NCBI GenBank assembly: GCA_032654645.1
Contig: JAULAW010000005.1
Coordinates: 496,001 to 560,000, forward strand
Direction: 5' to 3'
DNA from: CAITJF01 sp032654645
GTDB lineage: Bacteria > Pseudomonadota > Gammaproteobacteria > Burkholderiales > Gallionellaceae
DNA: 64,000 nt
Both the position numbers and the translations under genes were made by a program. The notes beneath the pieces are model-generated. The model did no database searches. It had not been told where the DNA came from and worked only from the letters and a program-made list of their open reading frames with translations. Positions 48,783 to 57,738 of this stretch are shown here, piece by piece; within the stretch, counting starts at the first letter, position 1, and each line of letters begins with the position of its first letter.

Positions 48783-49029
48783 TCAGCGTCTGTTAGCACA
48801 CAGTCAGCATATGGCCGACGTTCGATATGCCACCCTTGTGCGATGTAATCGTGAATCTCAGCAAGGTCCAGTTTGGCTCGCGGGGTGTCAGGTTCGAGCC
48901 AAGTCAGTAATGCGCGTCCGGGCTTGATAGTTCGAATTGACTGAGGAAACGTGACAAAGGATACTCCGGGTCGTGCGGTTGAATTTCCTGTTCTTCTTTG
49001 CCCCATTACTACAGCACATAGGTGCCGGA

Positions 49030-49485
49030 ATGAAGCCTGTAGAGATTACAAATGCGCTACAAATCAATCGCCCGGAGATGGGTGATTTTGCAGGGGTTGG
49101 CCTGTATCGGCTGCTGAGGTTGGTCGCAATGGAGGACATCTTGGGTGCGGGTGCTTCTGCCATCAGCTATTACGCCGGTAAGAAATTGGGAAAAGACTTG
49201 AAATTAAAGCAGCTTGACGATTTCTTGGCGTTGTGTGAGCAGCTCAGGATTGGTCGGATTGCAATTCCGGTCATGACCAAAAACCATATCCATGTCGACG
49301 TGTACGAATGTGTGACCTGCGCGGGGCTTACCCCCGTCGGACGTTGCCTGTGCCATTTTGAAGGCGGGCTGGTTGCCGGGGCGGTTGAGGGTATCTTGGG
49401 CAAAACGACCCAGGCAAGAGAGGTTTCCTGCATTGGCGGGTTGGGTCATGACAGTTGTGGTTTTGACTTGAAGATTGCCCTTTAA
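49030..49485 (+). CDS. V4R-domain protein
   Basis: About 151 aa. MKPVEITNALQINRPEMGDFAGVGLYRLLRLVAMEDILGAGASAISYYAGKKLGK, then a cysteine-rich C-terminal half: YECVTCAGLTPVGRCLCHFEGGLVAGAVEGILGK... VSCIGGLGHDSCGFDL. This is the V4R (4-vinyl reductase-like) small-molecule-binding fold, here with six cysteines that could bind metal. The frame is open upstream to a GTG at 48973, but family similarity starts at 49030. It stands alone; the 247-base stretch before it has no gene I can support. Confidence 0.75.
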   Translation: MKPVEITNALQINRPEMGDFAGVGLYRLLRLVAMEDILGAGASAISYYAGKKLGKDLKLKQLDDFLALCEQLRIGRIAIPVMTKNHIHVDVYECVTCAGLTPVGRCLCHFEGGLVAGAVEGILGKTTQAREVSCIGGLGHDSCGFDLKIAL

Positions 49486-49502
49486 CATCATCTCTTCGTT
49501 CC

Positions 49503-49643
49503 AGTTATCCGATCAAGCTTCCCGATGCCATCATCGTGGCAACAGCTTTGACGCAGAGCTTGAAATTGATGACCCGTAATCAAGCTGATTTTGAACGCAT
49601 CGCTGGACCGACTATCATCAACCCATTTGTGATCGCCCCGTAA
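49503..49643 (+). pseudogene. PIN-domain toxin (VapC), C-terminal fragment
   Basis: About 46 codons: SYPIKLPDAIIVATALTQSLKLMTRNQADFERIAGPTIINPF and stop. The IKLPDAIIVATAL...L.TRN..DF.....INPF pattern is the C-terminal half of a VapC nuclease. No N-terminal half or antitoxin is found between it and the V4R gene. Confidence 0.8.
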
Positions 49644-49757
49644 TCTGAGGCAACGGACGACCCGGGGTCAACAAAGCTCGCGACACAATTCACGGGCACA
49701 AGCTGTCAAGCAGCCCCCCGTTGTGGCATAATCGCGCGCTCTAAAAACGGTAACAAC

Positions 49758-51164
49758 ATGAGCGCGCAAACTCTTTACGACAAACTCTGGAATTCTCACG
49801 TGGTGCGGCAGGAAGCCGACGGCACCGCGCTGGTTTATATTGACCGCCATCTGGTGCATGAAGTAACTAGCCCCCAGGCCTTTGAGGGCTTGAAACTGGC
49901 CGGGCGCAAGTTGTGGCGCACTGCTTCGATCCTGGCGGTGGCCGACCATAACGTGCCGACCACCGGACGGGCGCGGGGCATTGCCGATCCCATTGCGCGT
50001 TTGCAGGTGGAAACGCTGGACAGAAATTGCGCCGAGTTAGGGGTGAACGAATTCAAGATGTCCGATGTGCGCCAGGGCATCGTGCATGTGATCGGGCCGG
50101 AGCAGGGCGCGACCTTGCCGGGCATGACGGTGGTATGCGGCGATTCGCATACCAGCACGCACGGCGCGTTCGCTGCGCTGGCGTTCGGCATCGGCACGTC
50201 CGAGGTCGAGCATGTGATGGCGACGCAATGCCTGCTGATGAAAAAATCCAGGGTTATGCAGGTGTCGGTGGAAGGCGCTTTAGGCAAGGGCGTGAGCGCT
50301 AAGGACATCGCGCTGGCGGTGATCGGCAAGATTGGTACGGCAGGCGGCACGGGCTATGCGATAGAATTTGCCGGCAGCACAATACGCAGCCTTTCCATGG
50401 AAGGGCGCATGACGTTGTGCAATATGGCGATTGAGGCAGGCGCGCGCGCAGGCATGATCGCGGCAGACGACACGACTGTTGATTACCTCAAGGGGCGTCC
50501 GTTTGCGCCGCAGGGTGAAATGTGGGACAAGGCGGTAGCTTACTGGCGCACGCTGCACAGCGATGCGGGCGCGCAATTTGACGCAGTGGTGCGCCTGGAT
50601 GCCGCGCAAATCAAGCCGCAAGTGACTTGGGGCACCTCGCCGGAAATGGTGGTGGCAGTGAATGGGCGCGTGCCTGATCCGGCGAACATGAGCGATGCGG
50701 TGAAGCGCGAGGGTGCGGAGCGCGCCTTGCACTATATGGGTTTGAAGGCGAACACGCCGATCACGGAAATCAAGATAGACAAAGTATTCATCGGTTCCTG
50801 CACCAATGCGCGCATCGAGGATTTGCGCGCTGCGGCGGCGATTGCGCAGGGCAAGCATGTCGCTGCGAATGTGAAGCTGGTGATGGTGGTGCCGGGTTCC
50901 GGGCTGGTCAAGCAGCAGGCCGAGCGCGAGGGACTGGACAAGATTTTCGTCGCGGCGGGCTTTGAGTGGCGCGACCCTGGCTGTTCGATGTGCCTGGCAA
51001 TGAACGACGATAGGTTAGCCTCCGGCGAGCGTTGCGCCTCGACTTCCAACCGCAACTTCGAGGGGCGGCAGGGGCCGGGCGGGCGCACCCATTTGGTGAG
51101 TCCGGAAATGGCGGCAGCCGCCGCGATTGCCGGACATTTTGTTGATGTAAGTTTGATTAAATAA
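49758..51164 (+). CDS. leuC: 3-isopropylmalate dehydratase, large subunit
   Basis: 468 aa aconitase-family protein. The 4Fe-4S ligands are in FIGSCTNARIEDL and DPGCSMCLAMN. With LeuD it isomerises 2- to 3-isopropylmalate in leucine synthesis. First of a leuC-(lipoprotein)-leuD-leuB-asd run. Confidence 0.98.
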   Translation: MSAQTLYDKLWNSHVVRQEADGTALVYIDRHLVHEVTSPQAFEGLKLAGRKLWRTASILAVADHNVPTTGRARGIADPIARLQVETLDRNCAELGVNEFKMSDVRQGIVHVIGPEQGATLPGMTVVCGDSHTSTHGAFAALAFGIGTSEVEHVMATQCLLMKKSRVMQVSVEGALGKGVSAKDIALAVIGKIGTAGGTGYAIEFAGSTIRSLSMEGRMTLCNMAIEAGARAGMIAADDTTVDYLKGRPFAPQGEMWDKAVAYWRTLHSDAGAQFDAVVRLDAAQIKPQVTWGTSPEMVVAVNGRVPDPANMSDAVKREGAERALHYMGLKANTPITEIKIDKVFIGSCTNARIEDLRAAAAIAQGKHVAANVKLVMVVPGSGLVKQQAEREGLDKIFVAAGFEWRDPGCSMCLAMNDDRLASGERCASTSNRNFEGRQGPGGRTHLVSPEMAAAAAIAGHFVDVSLIK

Positions 51165-51175
51165 AGGAGCAGGCG

Positions 51176-51295
51176 ATGAAAGCGATAGCATGGTTTGTGG
51201 CGGCACTTTTGTTGGCGGGTTGCAATACTTTTGAAGGTTTGGGCAAGGACATCAAAAAAGGCGGTGAGACAATAGAAAAGGCAGCCACCAAGTAA
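51176..51295 (+). CDS. Entericidin-like small lipoprotein
   Basis: 39 aa, too short for many gene finders. MKAIAWFVAALLLAGCNTFEGLGKDIKKGGETIEKAATK: signal peptide with lipobox LLAGC, then the amphipathic GLGKDIKKGGETIEKA helix of the entericidin A/B family. AAAGGAGC lies upstream. Its stop overlaps the leuD start (TAATG), so it is translated within the leucine operon. Entericidins are outer-membrane-directed lipoproteins linked to stress and programmed lysis. Confidence 0.9.
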   Translation: MKAIAWFVAALLLAGCNTFEGLGKDIKKGGETIEKAATK

Positions 51296-51927
51296 TGCAG
51301 AAATTTACTGTGCTGGATGGGCTGGTTGCACCATTGGATCGCGCCAACGTCGATACCGATGCGATCATCCCGAAACAATTTTTGAAATCCATCAAGCGCT
51401 CTGGCTTCGGTCCGAATGCATTCGACGAATGGCGTTATCTGGATCACGGCGAGCCGGGTATGGACAACAGCAAGAGGATACCCAACCCGGATTTCGTGCT
51501 GAACCAGCCACGCTACCAAGGCGCGCAGGTTTTGCTGGCGCGCGAAAACTTCGGCTGTGGTTCGTCGCGCGAACACGCGCCGTGGGCGCTGGAAGACTAC
51601 GGTTTCCGCGCCATTATCGCGCCGAGTTTTGCCGACATCTTTTTCAACAACTGCTTCAAGAACGGCTTGTTGCCGATTCGTCTTGATGCGGAAAAAGTGG
51701 ATGCGTTGTTCAAGGCGGTGGAGGCGAATGTCGGCTACAAGCTGAGGATTGATCTGGAGCGGCAGACCATCAACGCGCCGGATGGCACGGTGTACAAGTT
51801 TGAAGTGGAAGCCTTCCGCAAGCATTGTTTGTTGAACGGGCTGGACGACATCGGCCTGACCTTGCAGCATGTGGGCGAGATCAAGGCTTACGAGGCGAAG
51901 CATCGCGCCGCGCAGCCGTGGCTGTAA
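51295..51927 (+). CDS. leuD: 3-isopropylmalate dehydratase, small subunit
   Basis: 210 aa. FTVLDGLVAPLDRANVDTDAIIPKQFLKSI and NFGCGSSREHAPWALEDYGFRAIIAPSFADIFFNNCFKNGLLPI are the LeuD swivelling-domain signatures. It pairs with LeuC. Start fixed by the one-base overlap with the small lipoprotein stop. Confidence 0.98.
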   Translation: MQKFTVLDGLVAPLDRANVDTDAIIPKQFLKSIKRSGFGPNAFDEWRYLDHGEPGMDNSKRIPNPDFVLNQPRYQGAQVLLARENFGCGSSREHAPWALEDYGFRAIIAPSFADIFFNNCFKNGLLPIRLDAEKVDALFKAVEANVGYKLRIDLERQTINAPDGTVYKFEVEAFRKHCLLNGLDDIGLTLQHVGEIKAYEAKHRAAQPWL

Positions 51928-51985
51928 TGTTGTCATTCCCGCCTGCGCGGGGGTGGTGGAAAATTGATTTGATTGGAAGAGAGAA

Positions 51986-53050
51986 ATGAAGATTGCAGTT
52001 TTGCCCGGTGATGGCATCGGCCCGGAAATCGTAGCCCAGGCTGCCAAGGTGCTGGAAGCCTTGCGCAGTGACGGCCTGCATATCGAACTGGAAGATGCGC
52101 ACATCGGCGGCGCAGGTTATGACGCGGCGGGCGACCCGTTTCCTGCCGCGACTGAAAAATTGGCACTTGCAGCCGACGCGGTGCTGCTCGGTGCGGTGGG
52201 CGGTTATCAATACGATACGTTGCCTCGCCCCATGCGCCCGGAGCAAGGCCTGCTGCGCATACGCAAAGGGCTAGGGTTGTTCGCCAACCTGCGCCCTGCC
52301 ATGGTGTATTCGGAGCTGGTCAACGCTTCCAGCCTGAAACCGGAACTCGTGTCCGGCCTGGACATCATGATCCTGCGTGAGCTGACGGGTGATATTTATT
52401 TCGGCCAGCCGCGCGGCATCCGCAAGCTGGACAACGGCGAGCGGCAAGGGTTTGACACCATGCTGTACAGCGAATCCGAAATTCGCCGTGTGGCGCATGT
52501 CGGGTTCAGGATCGCGATGAAGCGGAATAAAAAAGTATGCTCGGTGGATAAGGCCAACGTGCTGGATACCAGCATGTTGTGGCGCGAAATCGTGGCCGAA
52601 GTGGCAAAGGAATACCCGGCAGTCGAGCTGTCGCACATGTACGTGGACAATGCCGCAATGCAACTGGTGCGCGCGCCCAAGCAGTTCGACGTGATCCTGA
52701 CCGGCAATATCTTTGGCGACATCTTGTCCGATGAGGCGTCCATGTTGACCGGCTCCATCGGTATGCTGCCATCCGCTTCACTGGATGCGAACAACAAGGG
52801 TTTATATGAGCCTTGTCATGGTTCAGCGCCGGATATTGCGGGCAAAAATATCGCCAATCCGCTGGCGACGATTTTGTCAGTGGCGATGATGATGCGCTAT
52901 ACTTTCGCGCGCGAAGACATCGCTCAGCGTGTCGAAACGGCGGTGCGCAAGACGCTGCAACAGGGGTTGCGCACGGCAGATATTGCTGAGGCGGGTATGC
53001 AGAAAATTGGTACGGCAGAGATGGGCGATGCGGTGGTTAAAAACCTGTAG
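51986..53050 (+). CDS. leuB: 3-isopropylmalate dehydrogenase
   Basis: 354 aa. MKIAVLPGDGIGPEIVAQAAKVL, the substrate-binding RELTGDIYFGQPRG and the NAD/metal block GNIFGDILSDEASMLTGSIGMLPSASL are present. Oxidative decarboxylation of 3-isopropylmalate. A half-preserved TTCCCGC repeat lies in the leuD-leuB gap (51931-51950). Confidence 0.98.
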   Translation: MKIAVLPGDGIGPEIVAQAAKVLEALRSDGLHIELEDAHIGGAGYDAAGDPFPAATEKLALAADAVLLGAVGGYQYDTLPRPMRPEQGLLRIRKGLGLFANLRPAMVYSELVNASSLKPELVSGLDIMILRELTGDIYFGQPRGIRKLDNGERQGFDTMLYSESEIRRVAHVGFRIAMKRNKKVCSVDKANVLDTSMLWREIVAEVAKEYPAVELSHMYVDNAAMQLVRAPKQFDVILTGNIFGDILSDEASMLTGSIGMLPSASLDANNKGLYEPCHGSAPDIAGKNIANPLATILSVAMMMRYTFAREDIAQRVETAVRKTLQQGLRTADIAEAGMQKIGTAEMGDAVVKNL

Positions 53051-53070
53051 GGGCGTAAGGCATTACGCCC
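53047..53070. repeat. GTAG-footed hairpin after leuB
   Basis: GTAGGGGCGTAA-GGCA-TTACGCCC; the stem is perfect (GGGCGTAA/TTACGCCC) but the right foot is lost. It begins within the leuB stop codon region. Confidence 0.75.
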
Positions 53071-53074
53071 ACAC

Positions 53075-53127
53075 AGCTGGTAGCCAAGCGGGTTTGCTAC
53101 CAGCTACACGCTACCGGCTACAAGCTT
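53075..53127. repeat. Heptamer-built hairpin D (leuB-asd gap)
   Basis: Left arm GCTGGTA, loop GCCAAGCGGGTTT, right arm GCTACCA GCTACAC GCTACCG GCTACAA GCTT. Same loop and right-arm words as hairpin C. Confidence 0.88.
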
Positions 53128-53149
53128 AAATATTTGAGAGAAGAAACAA

Positions 53150-54172
53150 ATGAGCAAGCAATACGATGTATGCATATTGGGCGCAACCGGTGCGGTGGGT
53201 GAGGCAATGTTGTCCATTCTGGAGCAGCGCAAATTTCCGGTGCGCAATCTTTACCCGCTAGCTTCCAGCCGTTCTGCCGGTTCCAAAGTGACATTTCATG
53301 GCAAGGAAATCCCTGTGCTGGATGTGGAGGGCTTTGATTTTTCCCAGGCGCAGATCGGTTTGTTTTCCGCAGGGGGCAGCGTGTCGGCAAAGTATGCGCC
53401 TATTGCCGCCGCCGCAGGGTGTGTGGTGATCGACAACACGGCGCATTTCCGTTACGACGACGATATTCCGCTGGTGGTGCCGGAAGTGAATCCCCATGCC
53501 ATCGCGCAATACAAAAACCGCGGCATCATCGCCAATCCGAACTGTTCCACCATCCAGATGCTGGTGGCGCTGAAACCTATTCATGATGCGGTTGGTATAG
53601 AACGCATCAACGTTGCAACTTATCAGGCAGTGTCCGGCACCGGCAAGGAAGCCATTGATGAATTGGCGGATCAGACCCGCGCACTGTTCAATCATCAGGA
53701 TGTGACGGTCGAGGTTTACCCCAAACGCATCGCGTTCAACGTGTTGCCGCACATTGATGTGTTCATGGACAACGGCTACACCAAGGAAGAAATGAAAATG
53801 GTGTGGGAGACCCGCAAGATCATGGAAGACGACAGCATCATGGTGAACCCGACCGCAGTGCGGGTGCCGGTGTTCTACGGCCATTCCGAAGCGGTGCACA
53901 TCGAGACGCGCAAGAAGATCACTGCCGACGAAGCGCGCGCCTTGCTGGAAAAGGCACCTGGCGTGCAGGTGGTGGACAAGCGCGAACCGGGCGGTTATCC
54001 AACCGCCATCGAAGCGGCGGGGCAAGACGCGACGCTGGTCGGGCGCATCCGTGAGGATATATCGCACCCGCGCGGCCTGAATCTGTGGGTGGTGAGTGAC
54101 AATTTGCGTAAGGGCGCGGCGCTTAATAGTATCCAGATCGCCGAGATTTTGATTGAAAAATACATGCATTAG
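53150..54172 (+). CDS. asd: Aspartate-semialdehyde dehydrogenase
   Basis: 340 aa. VCILGATGAVGEAMLSILEQR (NADP loop), the active Cys in GIIANPNCSTIQML, and the late HSEAVHIETRKKI block. It makes aspartate semialdehyde for lysine, methionine and threonine, linking to thrC in this window. The preceding gap holds hairpin D. Confidence 0.97.
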   Translation: MSKQYDVCILGATGAVGEAMLSILEQRKFPVRNLYPLASSRSAGSKVTFHGKEIPVLDVEGFDFSQAQIGLFSAGGSVSAKYAPIAAAAGCVVIDNTAHFRYDDDIPLVVPEVNPHAIAQYKNRGIIANPNCSTIQMLVALKPIHDAVGIERINVATYQAVSGTGKEAIDELADQTRALFNHQDVTVEVYPKRIAFNVLPHIDVFMDNGYTKEEMKMVWETRKIMEDDSIMVNPTAVRVPVFYGHSEAVHIETRKKITADEARALLEKAPGVQVVDKREPGGYPTAIEAAGQDATLVGRIREDISHPRGLNLWVVSDNLRKGAALNSIQIAEILIEKYMH

Positions 54173-54241
54173 CGCATTATGTGCAAAACATTTTTAGCTT
54201 GTGCTGATAACCCTATGATGTTATGTTATTTGTCCTTTTAA

Positions 54242-56992
54242 ATGCATAAAGGTGGCAGTGTGCTGAAATCAATCATCAAAACGTTTGGGCTTATAGCCGG
54301 TTTGGCCTTCTCAGGCGTTGTCTGTGCCATGGGCATAGGCGGCATTAGTGTGGTTACCTCTTTGGGGGAACCCCTGAAGGCTGAAATTGAACTGATAGAA
54401 GTAGGCAAGGAAGAAAAAAACAGCTTGTCTGCGCACTTGGCTTCTCCTGAGGCTTTCAAGGGCGCAGGTATAGATTATCCCAGCAACCTGCCCAAATTGA
54501 AGTTTCAGCTCGAGTCTCGTGCCAATGGCGAGCACTATCTCAAGGTGACTTCCGTACAGCCCGTTAATGAGCCATTTGTCAGCATACTGGTGGAATTGAC
54601 CTGGTCGTCCGGCAGGCTGATGCGCGAATATACTTTCCTGCTGGATCCACCGAATTACAAACCGGAGCTACCAAAGGCGGCGGAAGTGGAACCGGTTTTG
54701 CCGAGAAACATAGCCGCACCTAGAAATATAGCTACACCGAGTGAGATACCCGCACCCAGTAACATTCACGCACCGAGCAACATATCCGCACCGAGTGAAA
54801 AAACCGTCCCGAGTGAAAAAGCCGTTCCGAGTGACAGACCCGCACCAAGAGTTGCGGCCGCACCGAGATCTGTAGCCGCACCAACAGAAAAGAAAATTGC
54901 TGATACTTCTGCTTCTGACAGGAAACCTGTCGAGAACAGGATCGTTGCTTCCGGCGATATCAAGGTAAAGCGCGGTGACACCTTGAGTGAAATTGCACTT
55001 CAGGCCAAGCCTTCGGGGGTCAGCCTTGAGCGCATGCTGGTGGCGATGTATCGCACCAATGCCGATGCATTCGACGGCAACAACATGAATCGCCTGAAAA
55101 CCGGGAAAATATTACAAATGCCCGGAAGCGATGTTTTGGAGAAACTGTCACAGGCTGAAGCGGCGAAAGAATTTCGCGTGCAAGTTGCCGATTGGCACGC
55201 CTATCGCCAAAAACTTGCCGCTGTCAGTGGGGCAGTGTCAGATCATGCACCCACGCAGGAAGCATCCGGCAAGATCAGCACAACAGTTGCTGACAGGACG
55301 CCTGCCGCCAAAGAATCTGCCAAGGAAGTCGTGAGGTTGTCCAAGGGTGAAGCGCCTGGTGACAAGGCTGTTGCAGCAGGAGACGCAAAAACCTTGCAGG
55401 GCAAGGTTCATTCCATGGAAGAAGAAAGCATTGCCAAGAGCAAGGCGCTGAAGGAAAGCAAAGAGCGCATTGGCATGCTGGAGCAAAACAACAAGGAAAT
55501 GCAGCGTCTCGTCGAATTATGGAAGAAGGGCCAGCCCTCAGCGCTGGCGAAGCCAGCAGAAGTTAAACCGACACCCAAACCGGAACACGCCAAAGTTGAG
55601 GCTAAACAACCCATGCCGGCTTCCGCTGTTGCGCCCGTTGCTGCCTTACAGACGCCGCTTGCCGCGTCTGCTGTGATGGCGGCCAGCACCGTCGCACCCG
55701 CCAGTGCCGAGAAACCTGTCAAAGCTGCTACAAAACCGGTTACGCCTCCGCCTCCTCCTTCCATGTTGGACGAACCCCTCTATCTGGTTGGCGGAGCGGC
55801 TGTTTTACTGGCTTTGGGCGGCCTCGGTCTTGTGCTGTTCCGGCGCGCCAAGGGCGGCAGGGTGGAAAAAAATATTCCGGATAGCAGTGAAGGTGCCGTG
55901 GAAGTTAGTGCAGACCGCTTTTCTACACCCGTTGCACCTTCACCGGAAACGGGTGATTTTACGCAAGCTGAAAGCGCAACCCTGGTCAGTTCGGTACAGC
56001 TTGATGATGTTGACCCGATCAATGAGGCTGACTTATTCCTGAGTTTTGGCCGTGACGCTCAAGCTGAAGAAATTCTGAAAGATGCGTTGGAGAAGAACCC
56101 TGCAAACAACCAGATCAGGCTCAAGCTGTTGTCCATCTATGCGAATCGCAAGGATACCCAGTCATTTTCTGCTATCGCGCGCCAGACTCAGGATTCCGGT
56201 GATACAGAGGCATGGGCGAGCGCCGCCGAAATGGGCCGCAATCTTGAGCCGAACAATCCGATGTATGGTGGCATGGGTGGCGAACCGATAATTGCTACGC
56301 CGGACCAAGGCAAGAGTAAACAACCGCCCATCGCTGAATTGGATCTTGATCTTGGTTTGATTGATTCGAGCGCGCCGGCTACGAGCGCAATTGCAGATTT
56401 TGAAAGCGCCATGGTGCCCGATGAACTAGAGGGTGAAAAGCCCAACAAGCCGTTGGAGGATTTGTATGCGGCGCCCGAGGTACAAGTGGATTTTGATGTA
56501 ACTGACGAACGTCAAAATCTGGTTGCGCCGGAGTCAGAGCAGGCCTCAGCCGCCATGCCAAACCTGGATGACCTGATTTTTGATATTTCCTCCACCAGTC
56601 CTGCTGTTGCCGCAAATGCGGAAGCAAAACCAACAGCAGATAATTCGGTGAGTACCGGCGATGCATTGGCATTTACGCTGGATTTCCCCGTCGCCGACAA
56701 GACTGGGACTGCTCCTGCACCAACCACGGCCAAGGAAGCGGTTGACTTCGACCTGAGCCGCATCAGTCTGGATATGGGTAATACGGAGGCACCTGTTCCG
56801 GCTTCGGCGCCGGCAGCGGAAGCTAAAGATGCGCATTGGTACGATGTCGCAACCAAACTCGACCTTGCCAAGGCATATCAGGAAATGGGTGATAACGCTG
56901 GCGCACGCGAAATTCTGGAAGAGGTGTTGGCTGAAGGTGACGACCAACAGCGCGCAGTTGCCGAGGAGGCGTTGCAACAACTGCTTGCCTAG
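54242..56992 (+). CDS. fimV: FimV/HubP-like polar motility protein
   Basis: 916 aa. Signal peptide, then the FimV N-terminal domain (GIGGISVVTSLGEPLKAEIELIEV), a repeat-rich linker of P-S-(E/N) units (about 54700-54870), a LysM domain (IKVKRGDTLSEIALQAKP), a coiled coil, a Pro/Ala-rich stretch, one membrane helix (about residue 515-540, LYLVGGAAVLLALGGLGLVLF) and an acidic cytoplasmic part ending in the FimV C-terminal TPR (DLAKAYQEMGDNAGAREILEEVLAEGD). It binds peptidoglycan and organises cell-pole machinery such as type IV pili. Followed by a terminator. Confidence 0.93.
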   Translation: MHKGGSVLKSIIKTFGLIAGLAFSGVVCAMGIGGISVVTSLGEPLKAEIELIEVGKEEKNSLSAHLASPEAFKGAGIDYPSNLPKLKFQLESRANGEHYLKVTSVQPVNEPFVSILVELTWSSGRLMREYTFLLDPPNYKPELPKAAEVEPVLPRNIAAPRNIATPSEIPAPSNIHAPSNISAPSEKTVPSEKAVPSDRPAPRVAAAPRSVAAPTEKKIADTSASDRKPVENRIVASGDIKVKRGDTLSEIALQAKPSGVSLERMLVAMYRTNADAFDGNNMNRLKTGKILQMPGSDVLEKLSQAEAAKEFRVQVADWHAYRQKLAAVSGAVSDHAPTQEASGKISTTVADRTPAAKESAKEVVRLSKGEAPGDKAVAAGDAKTLQGKVHSMEEESIAKSKALKESKERIGMLEQNNKEMQRLVELWKKGQPSALAKPAEVKPTPKPEHAKVEAKQPMPASAVAPVAALQTPLAASAVMAASTVAPASAEKPVKAATKPVTPPPPPSMLDEPLYLVGGAAVLLALGGLGLVLFRRAKGGRVEKNIPDSSEGAVEVSADRFSTPVAPSPETGDFTQAESATLVSSVQLDDVDPINEADLFLSFGRDAQAEEILKDALEKNPANNQIRLKLLSIYANRKDTQSFSAIARQTQDSGDTEAWASAAEMGRNLEPNNPMYGGMGGEPIIATPDQGKSKQPPIAELDLDLGLIDSSAPATSAIADFESAMVPDELEGEKPNKPLEDLYAAPEVQVDFDVTDERQNLVAPESEQASAAMPNLDDLIFDISSTSPAVAANAEAKPTADNSVSTGDALAFTLDFPVADKTGTAPAPTTAKEAVDFDLSRISLDMGNTEAPVPASAPAAEAKDAHWYDVATKLDLAKAYQEMGDNAGAREILEEVLAEGDDQQRAVAEEALQQLLA

Positions 56993-57008
56993 CGCGTTGC
57001 CAAGCCGA

Positions 57009-57045
57009 CGGCAGCCTTGAAATTTACAGGCTGCCGTTTTTGTTT
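57009..57045 (+). terminator. Rho-independent terminator of fimV
   Basis: CGGCAGCC / GGCTGCCG stem with a 12-base loop, then TTTTTGTTTT. The stem core equals that of the efp terminator. Confidence 0.9.
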
Positions 57046-57107
57046 TGTCTGAGTTTATCCATGCTCATAACGGCTAACAGTATTTTTTCTTGAAGCAGAG
57101 TTTATTG

Positions 57108-57719
57108 ATGCCGCATCCAGCCGCGCTAATATTCCTCTGGGCATGCCTCACCATTGCCATGCAGTTGCTGCCAGCAACTGGATTGTTGCTTGCCGGTGTG
57201 CCGTTACTGGTTGTTGCCTGTGCGCTGTCTGCCGTGCACTTCTTTAAACTGCTGCGCCGCACGCGCTGGATTATGCTTTCGCTATTGTTCATCTATGCCT
57301 ATGCCACGCCAGGCAATGCGGTATGGGCAATACTTGGCCAGTTCAGCCCGACCTACGAAGGGTTGCTTGATGGTTTGCTGCAATTGTGCCGCCTGGCTTT
57401 CACACTGGCCGGCATGGCCATATTGTTGGGCCAATTGCCGCAACAGCAACTTATAAGTGGCCTTCATACTTTGGCATATCCGTTGCGTTATGTTGGACTG
57501 CCGCGTGAGCGCCTGGCGGTGCGTCTGGCATTGACGCTGCACTATGCGGAATCAGCCATGCTGGATACTACCGCCAATTGGCGCAGCGCCATCGGAAATC
57601 TGCTGACCCCGGCGGAGGCCAATCAAAACAGCATCGACTTTCACACCACACCTTTCACCGTGCGTGATGGTCTGTTGCTGGTAATGGGATGTGCCTCGCT
57701 CGCGCTGGTGCTGTTATGA
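57108..57719 (+). CDS. CbiQ/EcfT-like membrane protein
   Basis: About 203 aa with five or six membrane helices: MPHPAALIFLWACLTIAMQLLPATGLLLAG... and SPTYEGLLDGLLQLCRLAFTLAGMAILLGQLP. The shape resembles the T component of energy-coupling-factor transporters, but the usual Ala-Arg-Gly coupling motifs are not evident, and no ATPase lies nearby. A TTG at 57090 is in frame; the ATG at 57108 is a plainer start. Betaproteobacteria often have such a gene before truA. Function uncertain. Confidence 0.65.
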   Translation: MPHPAALIFLWACLTIAMQLLPATGLLLAGVPLLVVACALSAVHFFKLLRRTRWIMLSLLFIYAYATPGNAVWAILGQFSPTYEGLLDGLLQLCRLAFTLAGMAILLGQLPQQQLISGLHTLAYPLRYVGLPRERLAVRLALTLHYAESAMLDTTANWRSAIGNLLTPAEANQNSIDFHTTPFTVRDGLLLVMGCASLALVLL

Positions 57720-57738
57720 GAATTTCGCCGGGGTTGTA

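Noticed and set aside
48779..49006. 75-codon minus-strand frame (IHDYIAQGWHIERRPYADCVL)
   Set aside because: It looks protein-like but has no recognised family, no clear ribosome site, and overlaps the possible upstream start of the V4R gene; could be another fragment, not supportable as a gene.
57108..57719. True ECF transporter T component
   Set aside because: No ECF ATPase or substrate-binding gene nearby and the coupling motifs are not evident, so only a CbiQ-like label was kept.
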